A stretch of DNA of 64,000 bases from Dolomedes plantarius (GCA_907164885.2 OU015490.1:230037391-230101390); one strand, 5' to 3'; shown: positions 26,563 through 39,234, numbered from the stretch's first letter. The notes: generated by a model from the sequence alone, not told the origin. Numbers and translations: made by a program.

Positions 26563-27935
26563 TTAACCCTCGTGGGTTCCTCCCATTTCTGTTACACTCA
26601 AGAGCCTTGGGGTCATAAACGACCCCACAAGTTTTCCTTCTATTAATTTATCATGATTATTGCATGTTACATATATTTTTTTAAGTCTACACACTTTTTA
26701 ATGATAAAAATAAAAATAAAAAGACGCAATCAAAGTAAAATTTAGTTTATGTATTACAAAATATTAATTTTATAGGAAAAATTACAATAACTGTAGATTT
26801 ATGGACAACTGTTACAGACCTGAAGCGAATGATTTTTGCAAATAAATTTCAAACACTTATGACATTTTTCGCTACATTTTTTATCCAGTCTCTTGGACTA
26901 AAGTTGCAACATCCTCTTTTTTGGCATTTCCCTTGCTTACACTTGTATTTGGATCTACTGTAGGATCTATTTGCGATTTCTTAACAATCAGTTCTTGGGG
27001 GAAAATTTCTCTCCTGTAGTGCAGGTATTATTAATTCATAACGTAATTCTTCCATAAAATATCTTCTTCTATTCTTTTTTGTTTTCATGGTATGAAGGGT
27101 TACTTTCCCACCAAATCAAAAAAGCATTCTACGCAGATACATCAATTATGATGTAAAAAAGTACAACTGGCCAACGAGCAGTTCCTCTTTCACAAGTGTA
27201 AGTGGCAACTATTTGATCCAAAGTATCAACTGCTCCTTTTGTCGAATTGTAATCCAATATCATTGTTGGTTTTTTATCAGATCTATTACTTATATCACCT
27301 TTGTTGTGCATGGTGCAAATTAGAGTGCATTTGTTTTTCTTTGGTGTATATGCTACTAATGTAGTGTCAGTTGAGAACCCAATAATTGAGGTAAATACCT
27401 CTGATCCTTTCGAATGAGTAAAGTGGATGAGAAGATTCGGCTTATTTTTTCTTATTGTTCCTAGCATAGTAATATTTCTCTTAATTAGTAATTGGCCAAG
27501 TTCAAAAGAGGAGAACCAGTTATCGACAGTAACATGTCCCTTGAGACCATAGGTAAAATCCAAAACAATGAGTAAAGTTTTTATTTTTCTGGTGAGCCAT
27601 CCTTTGGCTTTCAAGTGTATACTAGCATATTCCATGCATATGTACTTTTAGAGTCACAAACAATCCATATTTTTATGCCATACTTCGACGGTTTTTGTGG
27701 CATGTAATGACGAAAAGGTCACCGGCTTCTAAAACCGACAAGTTGTTCGTCGATTGTAACATTATTTCCTTTATTGTATAATTTAGGCAAATTTTCAACC
27801 CAATTTTCCCACAATTCACGAATAGCAGCCAATTTATCAATCAGTCGCCATTTTGCTCTAGTGTCTTTATTATGAAAACAAAGGACTCTAGATATAACTT
27901 TGAACCTCTTTAGAGACATTGCAGCTCGAAAAATA

Positions 27936-29447
27936 CACTGGTGTAAGAAATTAAGAGCATTTGCAGATTTGGTCGATTATCTCTAGAACTACTGAACCGA
28001 TTTTAATGAAATTTGATATGTACATACATTGATACAATACAAAACAAATAACCATTCAAAATTGTAATAAACAAGCATGATCGTGCGTAACCCTCGTTGG
28101 AGACGGAAGGTATGGAACAGCGGTTGCAGAATAAACAAAAATATAGGTTAATAGATGGGTTAATAGGGGGTATGGTCCCCTCTTACAGATATACAGATCT
28201 CGCCCATACTTGAAATAAGGCAGTTTATCATTTCCTGTGGCAATTGGTCCCACTCGTTCAGAAACACTGTTTTCATTCCCTGGATGGTTTTCGGAGAGGG
28301 GTTGCAAGTTGCAATTGCCCTCCCAAGAGCGTCGCAGACATACTCTATAGGATTAAGGTCTGGAGATCTGGCTGGCTAATCCATCCGGCGAATATCCTCA
28401 CTCTCTAGAAATTCGTCGACTAGAAGAGCTCTATGTGGCCTCGCGTTATCGTCCATTAAAATGAACTCAGGGCCAACAGCACCCCTGAAAAGGCGAACAT
28501 AGGGCTCCAAGACCTCATCCCTATACCTCACACCAGTCACAGTGCCTCTTTCAAAGACACGAAGAGGTGTCCGGCCTTCCAACATGATGCCTGCCGAGAC
28601 CATTAAACCTCCTCCGCAAATTATGGTCGATTTAGCGGACATTGGAGGGTAGGTAGCGGGTTCCTAGTTCTCTCCTCCATATGAAAGTACGGCGAGAATC
28701 GGTGTTTAGGCTGAACCGAGACTCATCAGTGAAGAGAACGGTCGCCCATTGATCCATACTTCAATCTCTATGCTCTGCACAATGATAAATGTATTCTCCT
28801 GTTCGTAGAAGTGAGCGGGGTACAAACAGCAGGTCTTTTTGCAAACAACCCTCTCTCATGAAATCTTTTGGAAACAGTCACCCTTGATACATGGGTTCCT
28901 GTGGCTGCATACAAGTCACGAGAGAGCTGAGAAGCTGTAGCACTCCTGTTACGCCTCGCTCTAATCGACAAATGGCGATCTTTTCTGGCAGTCGTGGCTC
29001 TTGGACGACCTTTCCCAGGCTTTCTCTCGATGGATCCGGTATCCTGGAATTGTTTCCATAAGATACACATGACGCTGGGCGTTACATTGAACTTTCTACA
29101 AATTTTGACTTGAGATTAGCCTGCTTCTAGCCTCCCCACAATTCTCCACTCATCATCTAAACGTTGGTGGTAACTCAATTTTACTGTTATAATTTGAAAT
29201 TAACCGATTATTGCAAAATAACACCACCTATTAACCCATTTTTATGTTTATTCTGCAACCGCTGTTTCATACCTTCTGACTCCAACGAGTGTTACGCAAG
29301 ATCATGAGTGTGTATTACAATTATTGAATGGTTATTTGTTTTGTATAGTATCAATGTATGTACAAATAAAATTTCATTAAAACCGGTACAGTAGTTCTAG
29401 AAATAATCGACCAAGTCTTCAAATTCTCTTAATTTCTTACACCAGTG
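27936..29447 (-). mobile_element. Tc1-like transposon with about 220-bp inverted repeats, nested in piggyBac element 1
   Basis: Starts CACTGGTGTAAG and ends in its inverse, with TA on both sides (27934-27935 and 29448-29449). The inverted similarity continues for about 220-230 bases on each side (27936-28166 with 29229-29447), far longer than the 27-33 bp of the other Tc1 elements here. Removing the element and one TA rejoins the piggyBac frame exactly. Confidence 0.88.
28160..29190 (-). pseudogene. Tc1-like transposase, several breaks
   Basis: Read from about 29190: a helix-turn-helix region (RLDDEWRIVGRLEAG, a stop, then KICRKFNVTPSVM), a GRPRATTARKDRHL linker, VLFTDESRFSL (first Asp), FILMDDNARPHRA (second Asp) and PARSPDLNPIEYVCD (catalytic Glu kept) after a TAG in place of the usual Trp. 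Other stops lie near 28760 and there are frameshifts between 28640 and 28760. The tail EWDQLPQEMINCLISSM ends at 28160-28162, just inside the inverted repeat. Confidence 0.85.
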
Positions 29448-30084
29448 TAGGTCGTACAAACTGTTCATCCCACAAACTTGTCAGTGCTTCGCCATGTGAT
29501 TTGAAAACCCTAGCTGAGATTAGAAGTCCCAAATAGCAATGCAGCTCATTGTAATTCATTTTTTCCCGCTTATGTCCGAATAATTTAGCACCTTCAATAT
29601 TCGTCATGTCTATAATATTTTTTTTCAGTGGTAGGTGGAAAGTACAAGAGAAAAGTAGATTTTACATCTATTGCTCTTGATGTTGGATATGATGTTGGTA
29701 ACGGTTTTATTTTTATGATATTTACCGATGAAGATCTTCCAGGTCCTGCGTATGGAGTATCACGCCATTAAATTTTTTTATCTTTCGAAAGCATATATTT
29801 ACATGGATATAAGAACATTACAAGCATTTAAGAACATGGGAGTGGTAAGCAAACAAGATAATATTTCTGGGGTCACCAGTGACCCCAAAGGTCTCGTGTG
29901 TAAAAAATGCATATTCGAGAAAAATAAAATAAAATAAATACAATATAATAGAATTATTTTATATAAATAACTAAAAGAATAGAAGTCACAAAATTTCATT
30001 AAAAACAAATGGTTGAATAACAAGATATATTAAACAGAAATCGCATTGGCGTCATATATGACCCCAGGGACCCACAAGGGTTAA

Positions 30085-31105
30085 ATCCGTGAAATATATC
30101 TACGTAAAGTGATCCTGAAATATGTAAATTACTAATGAAACCCCCTATTTATATTCATGTATTACATTACGAATAATGTAATACATGCATTTATATGCAT
30201 GTATTACTTTATTTTAATCTAAAATTTTTATTACATAAATATTTTAAATATAACCTTAAGTAAGTTCACATTTAAAAGGAATTGTAAATGCTTACGGCTT
30301 TAACTGCATGATGCTTATACATAGTTAAGATCTCGGACTGATGTAAACAAATACAGTTCACTCAAAATAATCTTCATCTGCATCTGTCCTCAAAATTTCA
30401 TAGTGTTAATCTGTCCCCTTAGATAACTTTGAACGGAATATGAACAAAATAAATTAAAGAGTTTTATATTCTTAGCATTCATTACATTTAATTCCAAAAA
30501 TATATTTTATTACAAAACATAAATTTTTGTTATTATATTTTACTGTCAGTGTTTGTACAACATAAAAGATTATTTCTTGCATACATACTTTTAAGACATG
30601 AACTCAGTTTTTAAATTTTTGAACAGACATCGAAAAACAAATTTTAAATATTTGATAGCAAAGCACTTTAATAAATAAGTCTGTCGGTATATGATACAAA
30701 GTTCCTCCTAAAGTGTTTCAAAATATTTCTGGATGAATTCTATCGCTTGCCCTTTAAGAATAACTAAATATTTTATAGCGAAAGGGGTGAGAAAATACTG
30801 CATTGTCACTGAAGGAGTTTTGTTTATTTCGGTATGAAAGGTTGTGGAAAACGTTTCTAACGAAAAGGAGATATTGAAGCTCAAAATATAAAAATGATTT
30901 CTCTATGATTTCTCTACCTAATCTCTTAATATACGAACAGTGCTGAATACATTATACTTGAAACTAATCGGAAATAAGTTTTCCCCACATGTATTTATTA
31001 TTACTATTATTTATATTCGGCTAGAATTATACCATTTACCTTTCATGAAAAAAATCAGTACATCATATTCATAAGCATTTTAGCAAGATATCACTATTCT
31101 TAGTG

Positions 31106-31109
<4 letters not shown>
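30085..31109. other. AT-rich non-coding interval
   Basis: No frame above background and no repeat structure that I can identify. Confidence 0.4.

Positions 31110-31143
<34 letters not shown>
31110..31143. repeat. (TA)n microsatellite
   Basis: Seventeen TA units. Unlike most TA tracts here I see no transposon end next to it. Confidence 0.9.
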
Positions 31144-31146
<3 letters not shown>

Positions 31147-31828
31147 GTACAAGAAAAAATACTTATTTGTACAGTCACTTATTTGTAGAGTCAAATATTT
31201 TAGCTATATGGAAGAAGGACCTTTGTTCTGTAGAGTGAAAGATGAAGTACACCAGAAATGTTCACAGCGCGAAAGTTCTATCAAAAATGAAGATTTGTCT
31301 ATCGTTTAAGATGTAAAAATGACAGTTCGTCAAGGCAGGCCGGAAAAATTTAGACGCAAGTCCGTCTCTTACGGAGAAAGGATCTTCCAACAAAACTGTA
31401 GCCGTAAATGGTTCATCGAAAAATTATTAGTGATGGTACATTACATGTAGAGGACCGGAAGAATGTTAACTAGTGGAAGTACAAGAAGATTTACTGAGGA
31501 TACATACGTTGAAGATCATTGTGCCGCAGGATTGAATTACTTCAGGTTCCTACACTGCTCACAACCACTTTCTTTTTATAAAAATTTACTGAGGAAGAAA
31601 ACTGCTTCAAAACCACTTGTTGGTAGAAATAACAAAATTTATTATCTTCATGAAAATAAGGAATATATCTTGATTATTGAATCATAACAAGAAAAAAAAG
31701 TCTGCTACATAATAGAAAAGAGCTTCGGGTCTACACGACCACTTCGGTTAGCATCAAAAATAAAATAATAGTATTGAAGGAATGTTTTTAAATATATGCA
31801 CAAATATATCAGATCACGAGAATACACT
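31144..31828. other. Non-coding interval
   Basis: A 74-codon frame at 31463-31687 and short open pieces upstream of it match no family I recognise. Nothing else seen. Confidence 0.35.
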
Positions 31829-32750
31829 GGTAGTCACTATTCGACAAAAAAATAAACATCCCCCTCACCAAGTCACGGCCAAACAAAAGGACCGATAGCT
31901 CGGATCAGGGTCTCTTAGAGCAAGTTTTTATCTACGAATCTATATTCTGAATCTCTGCATCGCATCTACTTTTTTTTCAGCCCTGGACAACGCAAGGAGA
32001 GAAGGGTTGCCGTACAACCAATCTCGCCAAGGTGTGCAGAAGGGAGAGGAGAAAGAAAACCTTAAAAGCGCCCCAACACATTGCAAACACCTTGTGTCCA
32101 TAAAATAAAATACGCGAAGCATCGCCAAAACTGGAAACCTTAGGTACCACATTCCTCTTGCCAGAAGAAAATGCCAGAAGAACCCTTTTAAGGAGTTTCA
32201 TTGGCCGAGACTGGCTGAGTTTAACCAATCAGAGGAGTTGGTCAAACAGCGCGAAGCCCAAACGCCTGTTCTGAGAAAAACTGTTTCCCATGCAAGAGAA
32301 TCGTAAATAAATTACGTTCGCCGCAGGCGCGCGGAAAGGGGAAACAGGAGCCTTTAGCATAAACGGGGTTTAATAGCTTAAGAAGACCCATCAATGCTGT
32401 TAACAAAAACACTGAAACAGGGAAGAAAAGACATCTTATTTCGTGGACACGAGGCTAGCAATTAGGGGACCTAGCTGACAAAGACTTAAAGAATTTAGGA
32501 CGGCAAATTGCACTGTCAGATGTTAGAAGATAGGCTATTCTCAATTACCGACCGAACGGACTTAAAGTTACAGAGACCTCCCATGACTAAGAGCCTGGGA
32601 AAAAAATAAATTACTATCAGATAAGGAAAGGAAACATAACTAGCAGATTTAAGATTAAAATTAAAGTTATAGTTTAAAGTTTAAGAAAACTACACAAATT
32701 AAATTAAATTAATCAAAATAATGGAACCTGTAACGAATTCCTCGTTACAA
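31829..32750 (-). other. GC-richer block, possible solo LTR
   Basis: Composition changes abruptly from the AT-rich flanks. Read on the minus strand the block starts TGTAACGAGGAATTCGTTAC and could end ..CCA, a TG..CA layout like an LTR. No second copy and no clear target duplication are present, so this is a suggestion only. It has no coding content that I recognise. Confidence 0.25.
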
Positions 32751-33843
32751 TAATGTTCTTAATCTCTTTATGAATCTTGCAGAATTGTCTTTCTAGAGAC
32801 AATTTTTAGCATAAAGAGAATTGAGGACTGTGTTCAAGAATTGTTTGCACACTCCCAGATGCGGATTCTGTGTGCCCGTGGGAGAAGAAAATTAGCGCCA
32901 GTTTACGTCATTTTAGTCCAACCGATTCTCATCTTAATTCTGGTATACAATCAAATATGTTTTACTGATTGTTTTCTAGAACGAAAAATTTATGTTTAAT
33001 TTACTAGATAAATATTTAAATAGCATATGTTATCGAAGATAAACTGAAAAATCGGAATAAATTATGACATTTAGTTATAGATCCGATTTATACAATTTTG
33101 AAGGTAGAAAAAAGGATGGAGTAGTATAATATTTTTTGCAAGTGCAGTTTTCTTTTATTATTATCTTCTACCCGCAATTTTTAAATTATCCCCAAAATGA
33201 ATAAAAATATATTTTCACCAACGATATCATAATTTCAAAGTGTATAATATGAAGTTAATTTCATTTTTTAAAATTTTGCTCAGATAAATGATATTTTTTC
33301 ACCCGAATTTGAAATTACCCAACCCTGGAAATCAAATTACCTTATAGTGGAGGGTCATACAGTAATTCGGTATAGGACATACACCAAAGCTCGAAAAGAT
33401 TTAAAATCAAACGGTGCTAGTGGTAGCAACAACTGTTATAATTTAGATAAGCTAGTGGTTTTTAAAGATAAGTAATAACAGAAGTTTTCCCATCTTAGGA
33501 CAGACTAATATTATCACGAATTTTAATTTATTTGGTGTATGACCCGTGACTTCCAATGAGTTCCTAGTTTCAAAATTTAAAACTCAATGAAAATGTATAC
33601 AGCGTATATAAAATTGTAGGTTTACCCACACTTCATATTCCGTAAGACACGATAGTTATAAAAGGGTCAAATTATCATATTAGAAGAAGTAAAAACGTTT
33701 CTCGTGATGGCTTTCAGTTTGTAATTAATGGAGTTTAAATGAAATTTAAGAAATCAGTCTATTAGTTTAAGCAACGTTCGCAAAGTCACAGCTGTTTAGC
33801 TTGGTAGTCACTTTGATATATATGTAAATTTGAAATTCAATCA
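32751..33843. other. Non-coding interval
   Basis: AT-rich. A short open stretch near 32820-32950 on the plus strand matches nothing familiar. Confidence 0.35.
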
Positions 33844-36477
33844 CCCTACACTGCATGATTTTTTTAGTTTTCCTTGAAAAAAATATATATGTATTTGAAT
33901 ATAATAAGAAAGCATGGAAAAATATTTAAAAAAATTTAACGCTAAATTTTCACTATTTTTAATGAAATATTATTTTGTTGTCAAATGGCAACACCATTCA
34001 GTTAAACATAAAAAAATGTAAAATTTCAAACTGTGCCAAATGGCTACAACATGCATTCAACGGAGAAAACTTACTTTGAATGATAGTCTCTGAAACAGTT
34101 TTTCTCTTTGTAAAAACATAGAGGAACTGAGCATTTGGTGCACTGTACTCTTGTAAATCCTTTGCAAATCAACATTTTACATCGATGTTTATTTGTACAG
34201 TGCTCTGGCCAATGATCAATTCTGTCAAATATGATATATTTTGGAGGCTCTTTTGAGCAAGCTTTTTTTTGTTTGTTTTCCAACTAGTTCATCTGTGGCT
34301 GATGGTCTCCCTCTTTTTGGTGATTTTGCTTGTCCATGTAAGCACAAGGTTTCTGCTAACTGAAATTTAAAACTAAGAAGTTTTAAAGGGTTTTCAGTAC
34401 TGTATTTTTGTTTGTGCACTCTCTTATACAACAACCAAGCATTGATAATTGTAAGGTCTAATAGATGGTAGAACAACAGAAAATACAACTTTTTGCTTCG
34501 CATAATTATTTTATACCTTCCAATCAAACTATCAAGTAAGTCCACACCTCCCATGTGCTTGTTGTAAGTTGTTATAACGTAAGGACAATTTACTTTCACA
34601 TGACACTTTTCTTTCCTGTCAAATCGTTCTACTTTACTTCCAGGATTGGTACCGGCAAATGTGGAGAGCATTGTGACGCTTTTGTTATCTTTCCATGAAA
34701 CAATTGACAGTTCACAGCCATCATATTCAGCCACGAATTCAGTGATGGATCCACGAACCTGTAGTTTCAGTTCCTTATCAGTTGGAAGTTTGCAGTCTGG
34801 AATCCTATTTCTTCTAATAGTTCCGAGAGATAAAAATTCCTTTTTTCTTCAAATATACTTGCAAAGGAATAGATTTGTAAAAATTATCAAAATACAGTTT
34901 CTGATTAACATTTTCTTGAACAGGATGAGTTAATCTAATAACTACATTACTACTAGCTCCTAAATCAGGCTCCTGAGGAATAAGAGCAGCATTATGTCCT
35001 TTGCCGCCATAAATTTCGAAATTGTATGCATATCCGGATATTCCACTCAAAATAAAAAGTTTGAAACCATACTTATGGGGCTTATGTAGGCATATACTGT
35101 TTCAAATGGTGTCTAGCTTTAGTAGCGCGCATTTGTTCATCGACACACAAAAATTCTTACATAGGAATGGAAAGAAAATATTTTTGAAGTTGATCAATCA
35201 AAGGTCTCAGTTTGTAAAATTTATCCTGGCATCTCTGCAAATCAGTTGAAAATGCTTTATTGTCATTGAAATGAAGATATCTTCTAATTTTTTGGAATTT
35301 GTTAACTGGCATAGAATCTTCAATCAGATATATTCCAACAACAGGGTTCCGATACAATCTAAAGTCTTTAACGCTTGTTACGGAACTCATTATACAAATA
35401 CCCTAATATTTTCTTATGTCTGATGATATTACATTGAGGGGTTTCTCAGGAGTCTGTTGTACACTGTATAGAATAGTTTGTTCGGTAATGAAAGTTATAA
35501 GTTCCGGCGGAAAAAACATGAAAAAAATCATAAATTGATTTCAGATTTAAAAGATTTTGAGGTAACTGTATATCTCCACCGAAAGTTATGGACGCAGGAT
35601 TTATTTGCAAAGACTTTTTCTTCCATAGAAGTTAGATTTTTTTTTTCAACTTTGTTACTTTTTTGCTCTACCGTCTTGTTACCTGAAGTTGAAGTTTCAT
35701 ATTGCATATTCTCTCCATTCTCAGAATATGCTGAATCATCTTCACTGTCAAAACTATCCTCTTGATTTATATTAAAGAGAACATTGGGATTAATTGTAGG
35801 ATCTTCATCACTATTATCCAAATCTTCATCACTTCCATTTGAAAGGTCATTCCATATTTCATCTGTCAATAATTTATTTTTATCATTTGTATGAATGAAG
35901 TAAACAGACCTATTTGCCTCCATTATTCTAGCTTATAGAGATTTAAAAAAGAAATAAATTGCTTCTAATTATATGACAAAGACTCAAAATTACATCTGCA
36001 CCGTCAAAAATAAAGACAGAAGCTAGAGTAAGATATAAAAATGAAGCACGTGCTTTATGAACTATAGTGTTGATTTGACATGTTCACTCGTTCATTGCTT
36101 CCTTCCTGCATAGTGTTGCCAAATTGCAACGGATATATATTATGCCGTAGATTATTTTTAAATGATTACTTTAACAAAAAAAACTTTAAATGAAAGATAA
36201 ATGTTAATTTTATACGTGGGATTCTTTTAATAGACATAGAAAAACATTTAATTGTAAATAACAACTTCGAAATTTGCTTATTTAAGTGATTTCAAAAGAC
36301 CCGCCTATGGTTTCATTTACTGTTATGTTACAGGACACTACTGCCATCTATTGAGGATAAATGGTGAAAATAACATTAAAGATGTCCAATTCTTGTTTTC
36401 GATGCTTAGGGTTGCCATATGGCTGCATTTTGCTGGCCAATTGGTGTAGCCAATTGGCAACATCATGCAGTGTAGGG
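33844..36477 (-). mobile_element. piggyBac element 2
   Basis: Inverted ends CCCTACACTGCATGAT (33844-33859 and, inverted, 36462-36477). TTAA follows the right end (36478-36481); the left TTAA has decayed to tcaatca. Subterminal palindromes of the type GTTGCCAA..TTGGCAAC lie near both ends (about 33977-33995 and 36113, 36455). Size 2.6 kb, with one transposase gene on the minus strand. Confidence 0.85.
34071..35923 (-). pseudogene. piggyBac transposase, five frames' worth of fragments
   Basis: Pieces in order from 35923: an acidic N-terminal region with runs of Asp/Glu; MPVNKFQKIRRYLHFNDN; FLCVDEQMRATKARHHLKQY (first Asp); GYAYNFEIYGGKG; KLYFDNFYKSIPL (second Asp); KHMGGVDLLDSLIGRYKI (third Asp); and a Cys/His-rich tail (HRCKMLICKGF..CTKCSVPLCFYKEKNCFRDYH) ending at 34071. 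The full gene layout is present, but at least four frameshifts or stops (near 35520, 35395, 35090 and 34810) break it. All three catalytic Asp codons survive. Confidence 0.9.
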
Positions 36478-36481
36478 TTAA

Positions 36482-38214
36482 GGACTACATGTAGCATTTT
36501 AAGTGATATGTGTGTTTCCATATACCTAGAACCGCGGAGCGGGTCATTTTGACCCTAGATTGTAAACCTATAAAATATGCACAAGCGCTTAATTCAGTTA
36601 ACTAAAACATTTTATTTTTTAAATAATAATCAATATTGCTGAAAATTTACATTAAATAGTTTATATAAATCAAGAGAAATTAACTTAATTTTTACAAAAT
36701 CGTATTATTTAAAATTTTATAACCTTGAGTATAATAACATTTATCTCTAACAAAATATGGCATAAATTTCCTAATTTCAATGGAAAAACAGAGTATCTCT
36801 TTTCAGTAAGTTTAGACATAATTTCAAAAAATTTAAAATTAAAAATTTTACCAATTACTAGTTTCACATATTATAAAATCCAATTTACTGTATGCATTGT
36901 GCACAAAATAGAGTAATAAGTTTTGTATATTTTCCACAAATGGGTGCTTTACATTCTGAACTGATATCTATAGTTTAATTTTCACATTTCGAACTGTGGT
37001 ACCGGACTAGTTTACGCTTAATTTGTGGTTGTCCATCGTTTTCATTGGTTGCTTCACACTCTCTTTTCACCACCTTTTTTTGTCGGGAGAGAACAAACTT
37101 TTAGCGCAATTCTTCAACCAAGTCTTGAATGAATTGCCGTCTAGTAATAGATTTTCCAGTTACAGCTTTATATAAAACCTAGGCATTGATTGCAGCAAGG
37201 TCCATAATATTACAAAAAATATTCATGAAAATATATAATTGCAAAAATATTTCCTTGCCATTTGGTCAATCACGTCCACACCGTATTTAGTTGCGTTGTA
37301 GAAAGCGATTTTATTAGGTAGTTTTTTTTTTTTTTTGTGTGTGTGTGGGGGGGGGGGGTTATCTGCAATTTCTACGGCTGGATGGAGACTACTTAGCAAC
37401 AAAACGTTTTTATCTTTTTTACCTTGATAAAAAGTTAGACTCATGTCTTTATGGGTTAGTACCATAGTCGAATGCAATGTGGATTTTGACATTTTTATAT
37501 ACTGGTATTTCTTTTCTTGAGAGTTTTACAGTTCCTACAAGGCTGATGTTTTGGAATTTCAATGCCTCTGCAAGCTTCAATGTTGTGAAAAAGTTGTCCG
37601 TAGTGACATTTCTACCTTTGTGCTAATATGGACTTATTAGTCGTAGCACTACATGTTCAGAAAGAGAAACGTTGCATGGACATTGGTTAACTTTACCAAG
37701 ATAACGGGAATCCATTTATCAGATATTTTGAGTCTACATCTGCAGCCAACCAGAACTTGATTCCAAATTGAGCGACATTCCAAACAGTCCCATCTTTGCC
37801 AACTTCATTATTTACAACTTTGAATGTTATTGTCGATTTCTTTTTCAAATTTATTTGCGTGTGTGCATCTTTTCTTGGAATGTGTGATTTTTCTTTTTAT
37901 CAGATAAATTATCATTATTGCGATGAGAAGGACCAGCGATTGTTAGAGCATTGCCAGAGTCATCTTCACTTTCATTTTCTTCATCCGAATCCAAATTTTC
38001 TTTATTAGCAGGCAGGTATTCATCCTCACTACTCAAAATCCAAAAACTTACATCGCTATCTTCACCTTCTGAATCATTTTCAGATAATTGTTTTACGTAC
38101 TGTAAAGTTTCCTGAACAGTAAAAATACGGTGTTGTGACATCTTTTTTATACATATACAAATTACAGAATAAAAGCAACTTCAAAAAGTCTTCTAAATAT
38201 TCACGGTTCTAGTG
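36482..38214 (-). mobile_element. piggyBac element 3A, internally deleted, inside a LINE
   Basis: The right terminus reads inward CACTAGAACCGTG with TTAA at 38215-38218. The left part contains CCTAGAACCGCGGAGCGGGT at 36526, a subterminal motif shared with copy 3B, and TTAA at 36478-36481 shared with the end of element 2. It interrupts the LINE endonuclease frame at 38218. Confidence 0.75.
36930..38141 (-). pseudogene. piggyBac transposase 3A, deleted and frameshifted
   Basis: The start MSQHRIFTVQETLQYVKQLS (38141) leads into an acidic N-terminal domain. Later pieces include HSTMVLTHKDMSLTFYQGKK and NATKYGVDVIDQMARK (third catalytic Asp region), interrupted by a T-run and G-run at 37323-37359. 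Much of the catalytic middle seen in copy 3B is absent or unreadable between about 37500 and 37850. The C-terminus near 36950-37130 is only partly readable. Confidence 0.78.
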
Positions 38215-38216
38215 TT

Positions 38217-39000
38217 AAGACTCTCACTCTATTTCGTTACATTTCTCTTAATATCTACACGAAAATCTAACCAATTTAAATTATCTATATTCCAACATTT
38301 TCTGTAATCGTCATGACTGTGTAACGATTTAGTAACATAATAAAATACTATGGCATTATGACCAGTTAAGCAGTTATTATCAATAACATTACATTCTTCA
38401 ATTTCTGCCTCTTCATGACCGAATGTAATTACTAAGTCGATCAAGTCCAAAAGGACCACAATAGGTTGGAAGACTCTCCGGATCGTTTCTTATTATACCA
38501 TCCATTGTCATACACATTTCTAAGATCTCCGTGCCTCTCTTGTCTGTTGGACGTAGTCCCCAAACAGTAGATTTGGCGTTCAGATCGCCCATAAAGATTA
38601 TTTTATCATCCCTAAATTTGGTTATAATTTCTTTGATTTGACTAAGATGGGGTTTCGCCCTATTGCAGTAAGTATTCAAAGCCGGCGACAAATAAGCTGA
38701 GATAACTATAAAGGCGTTTTCTTGGATGCAGCGTCTAGCTGCCATAACATACTCTGTAACATGTATTACAGTAGCCTTTACCTTTCTACTCAACACTAAC
38801 GCCGCTTTAGAGTCTAAATTAGAATGTATTAGGGAAAGTTGCTCGTAAGTCGCGCAATATGACTGTGAGCCCGATAAGGCTCATTAACTGAAGTAATGTC
38901 CCAACAGTTGGAAATGATATCAACAGAAAGTTGAGAAGAAGCAATGTGAGATTTATTTAAGTTCAAATTCGCAAATTTAATAGAAAGGTTATGCGAACTA
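38217..39000 (-). pseudogene. LINE ORF2 endonuclease domain (APE type), truncated
   Basis: Begins with SIKFANLNLNKSHIASSQL, a typical opening of APE endonucleases, then TSVNEPYRA (catalytic Glu motif), SAYLSPALNTYC, IIFMGDLNAKSTVWG and LLDLIDLVITFGHE. The frame shifts near 38820 and at 38459 and ends where piggyBac 3A is inserted. The enzyme would nick target DNA to prime reverse transcription. The RT domain is lost here. Confidence 0.82.
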
Positions 39001-39234
39001 GCCATAGTTTGTGTGGGCTTTAATCCGCTCCACCTCCGCGCTATATTTGTGGCACCACCTATCGGTGGGCATATGTTTTGGGTCATGTTTTGAATTACTA
39101 TATTGATTGAATCTCTTGCAGTTCGCACAGTTTGTTTCATGGGAACAGTCTTTCATCTCGTGACCCTCTTCACCACAGTTCTTACACGTATGCTCCTTAG
39201 CACTAGAACCGCGGAGCGGGTCAATTTGACCCAA
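38998..39234 (-). pseudogene. LINE ORF1 zinc-knuckle C-terminal part
   Basis: Contains HTCKNCGEEGHEMKDC and TNCANCKRFNQYSNSKHDPK, two CCHC-like knuckles of LINE Gag-like ORF1 proteins that bind RNA. The sequence upstream, across the piggyBac 3B insertion, ends with another knuckle (KCWKFGHSARFC at about 41865), so the insertion split a three-knuckle array. The first residues of the open frame belong to the piggyBac end, not to ORF1. Confidence 0.8.

Larger units (their letters stand above)
26799..29607 (-). pseudogene. piggyBac transposase split by a Tc1-like element
   Basis: The minus-strand frame opens with TNIEGAKLFGHKREKMNYNE (29607), runs to DEQFVRP at the right edge of the nested element, and resumes in the same frame at IFRAAMSLKRFKVISRVLCF on the left side. 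The three catalytic Asp motifs remain: VTIDEQLVGFRSR, VTVDNWFSS and GAVDTLDQIVA. The tail ends KCHKCLKFICKNHSLQVCNS, the Cys-rich C-terminal finger, at 26799-26801. Frameshifts occur near 27715, 27640 and between 26870 and 27125. The N-terminal acidic region is missing, so the gene was truncated or shifted there too. Confidence 0.88.
26567..30080 (-). mobile_element. piggyBac element 1, carrying a nested Tc1-like element
   Basis: Bounded by TTAA duplications (26563-26566 and 30081-30084) and inverted ends CCCTCGTGGGTTCC and, read inward from the right, CCCTTGTGGGTCCC. Near both ends are palindromic GGGGTCA....TGACCCC motifs (about 26609, 29871 and 30047). Without the 1512-bp insertion at 27936 it would be about 2 kb. 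Confidence 0.88.
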
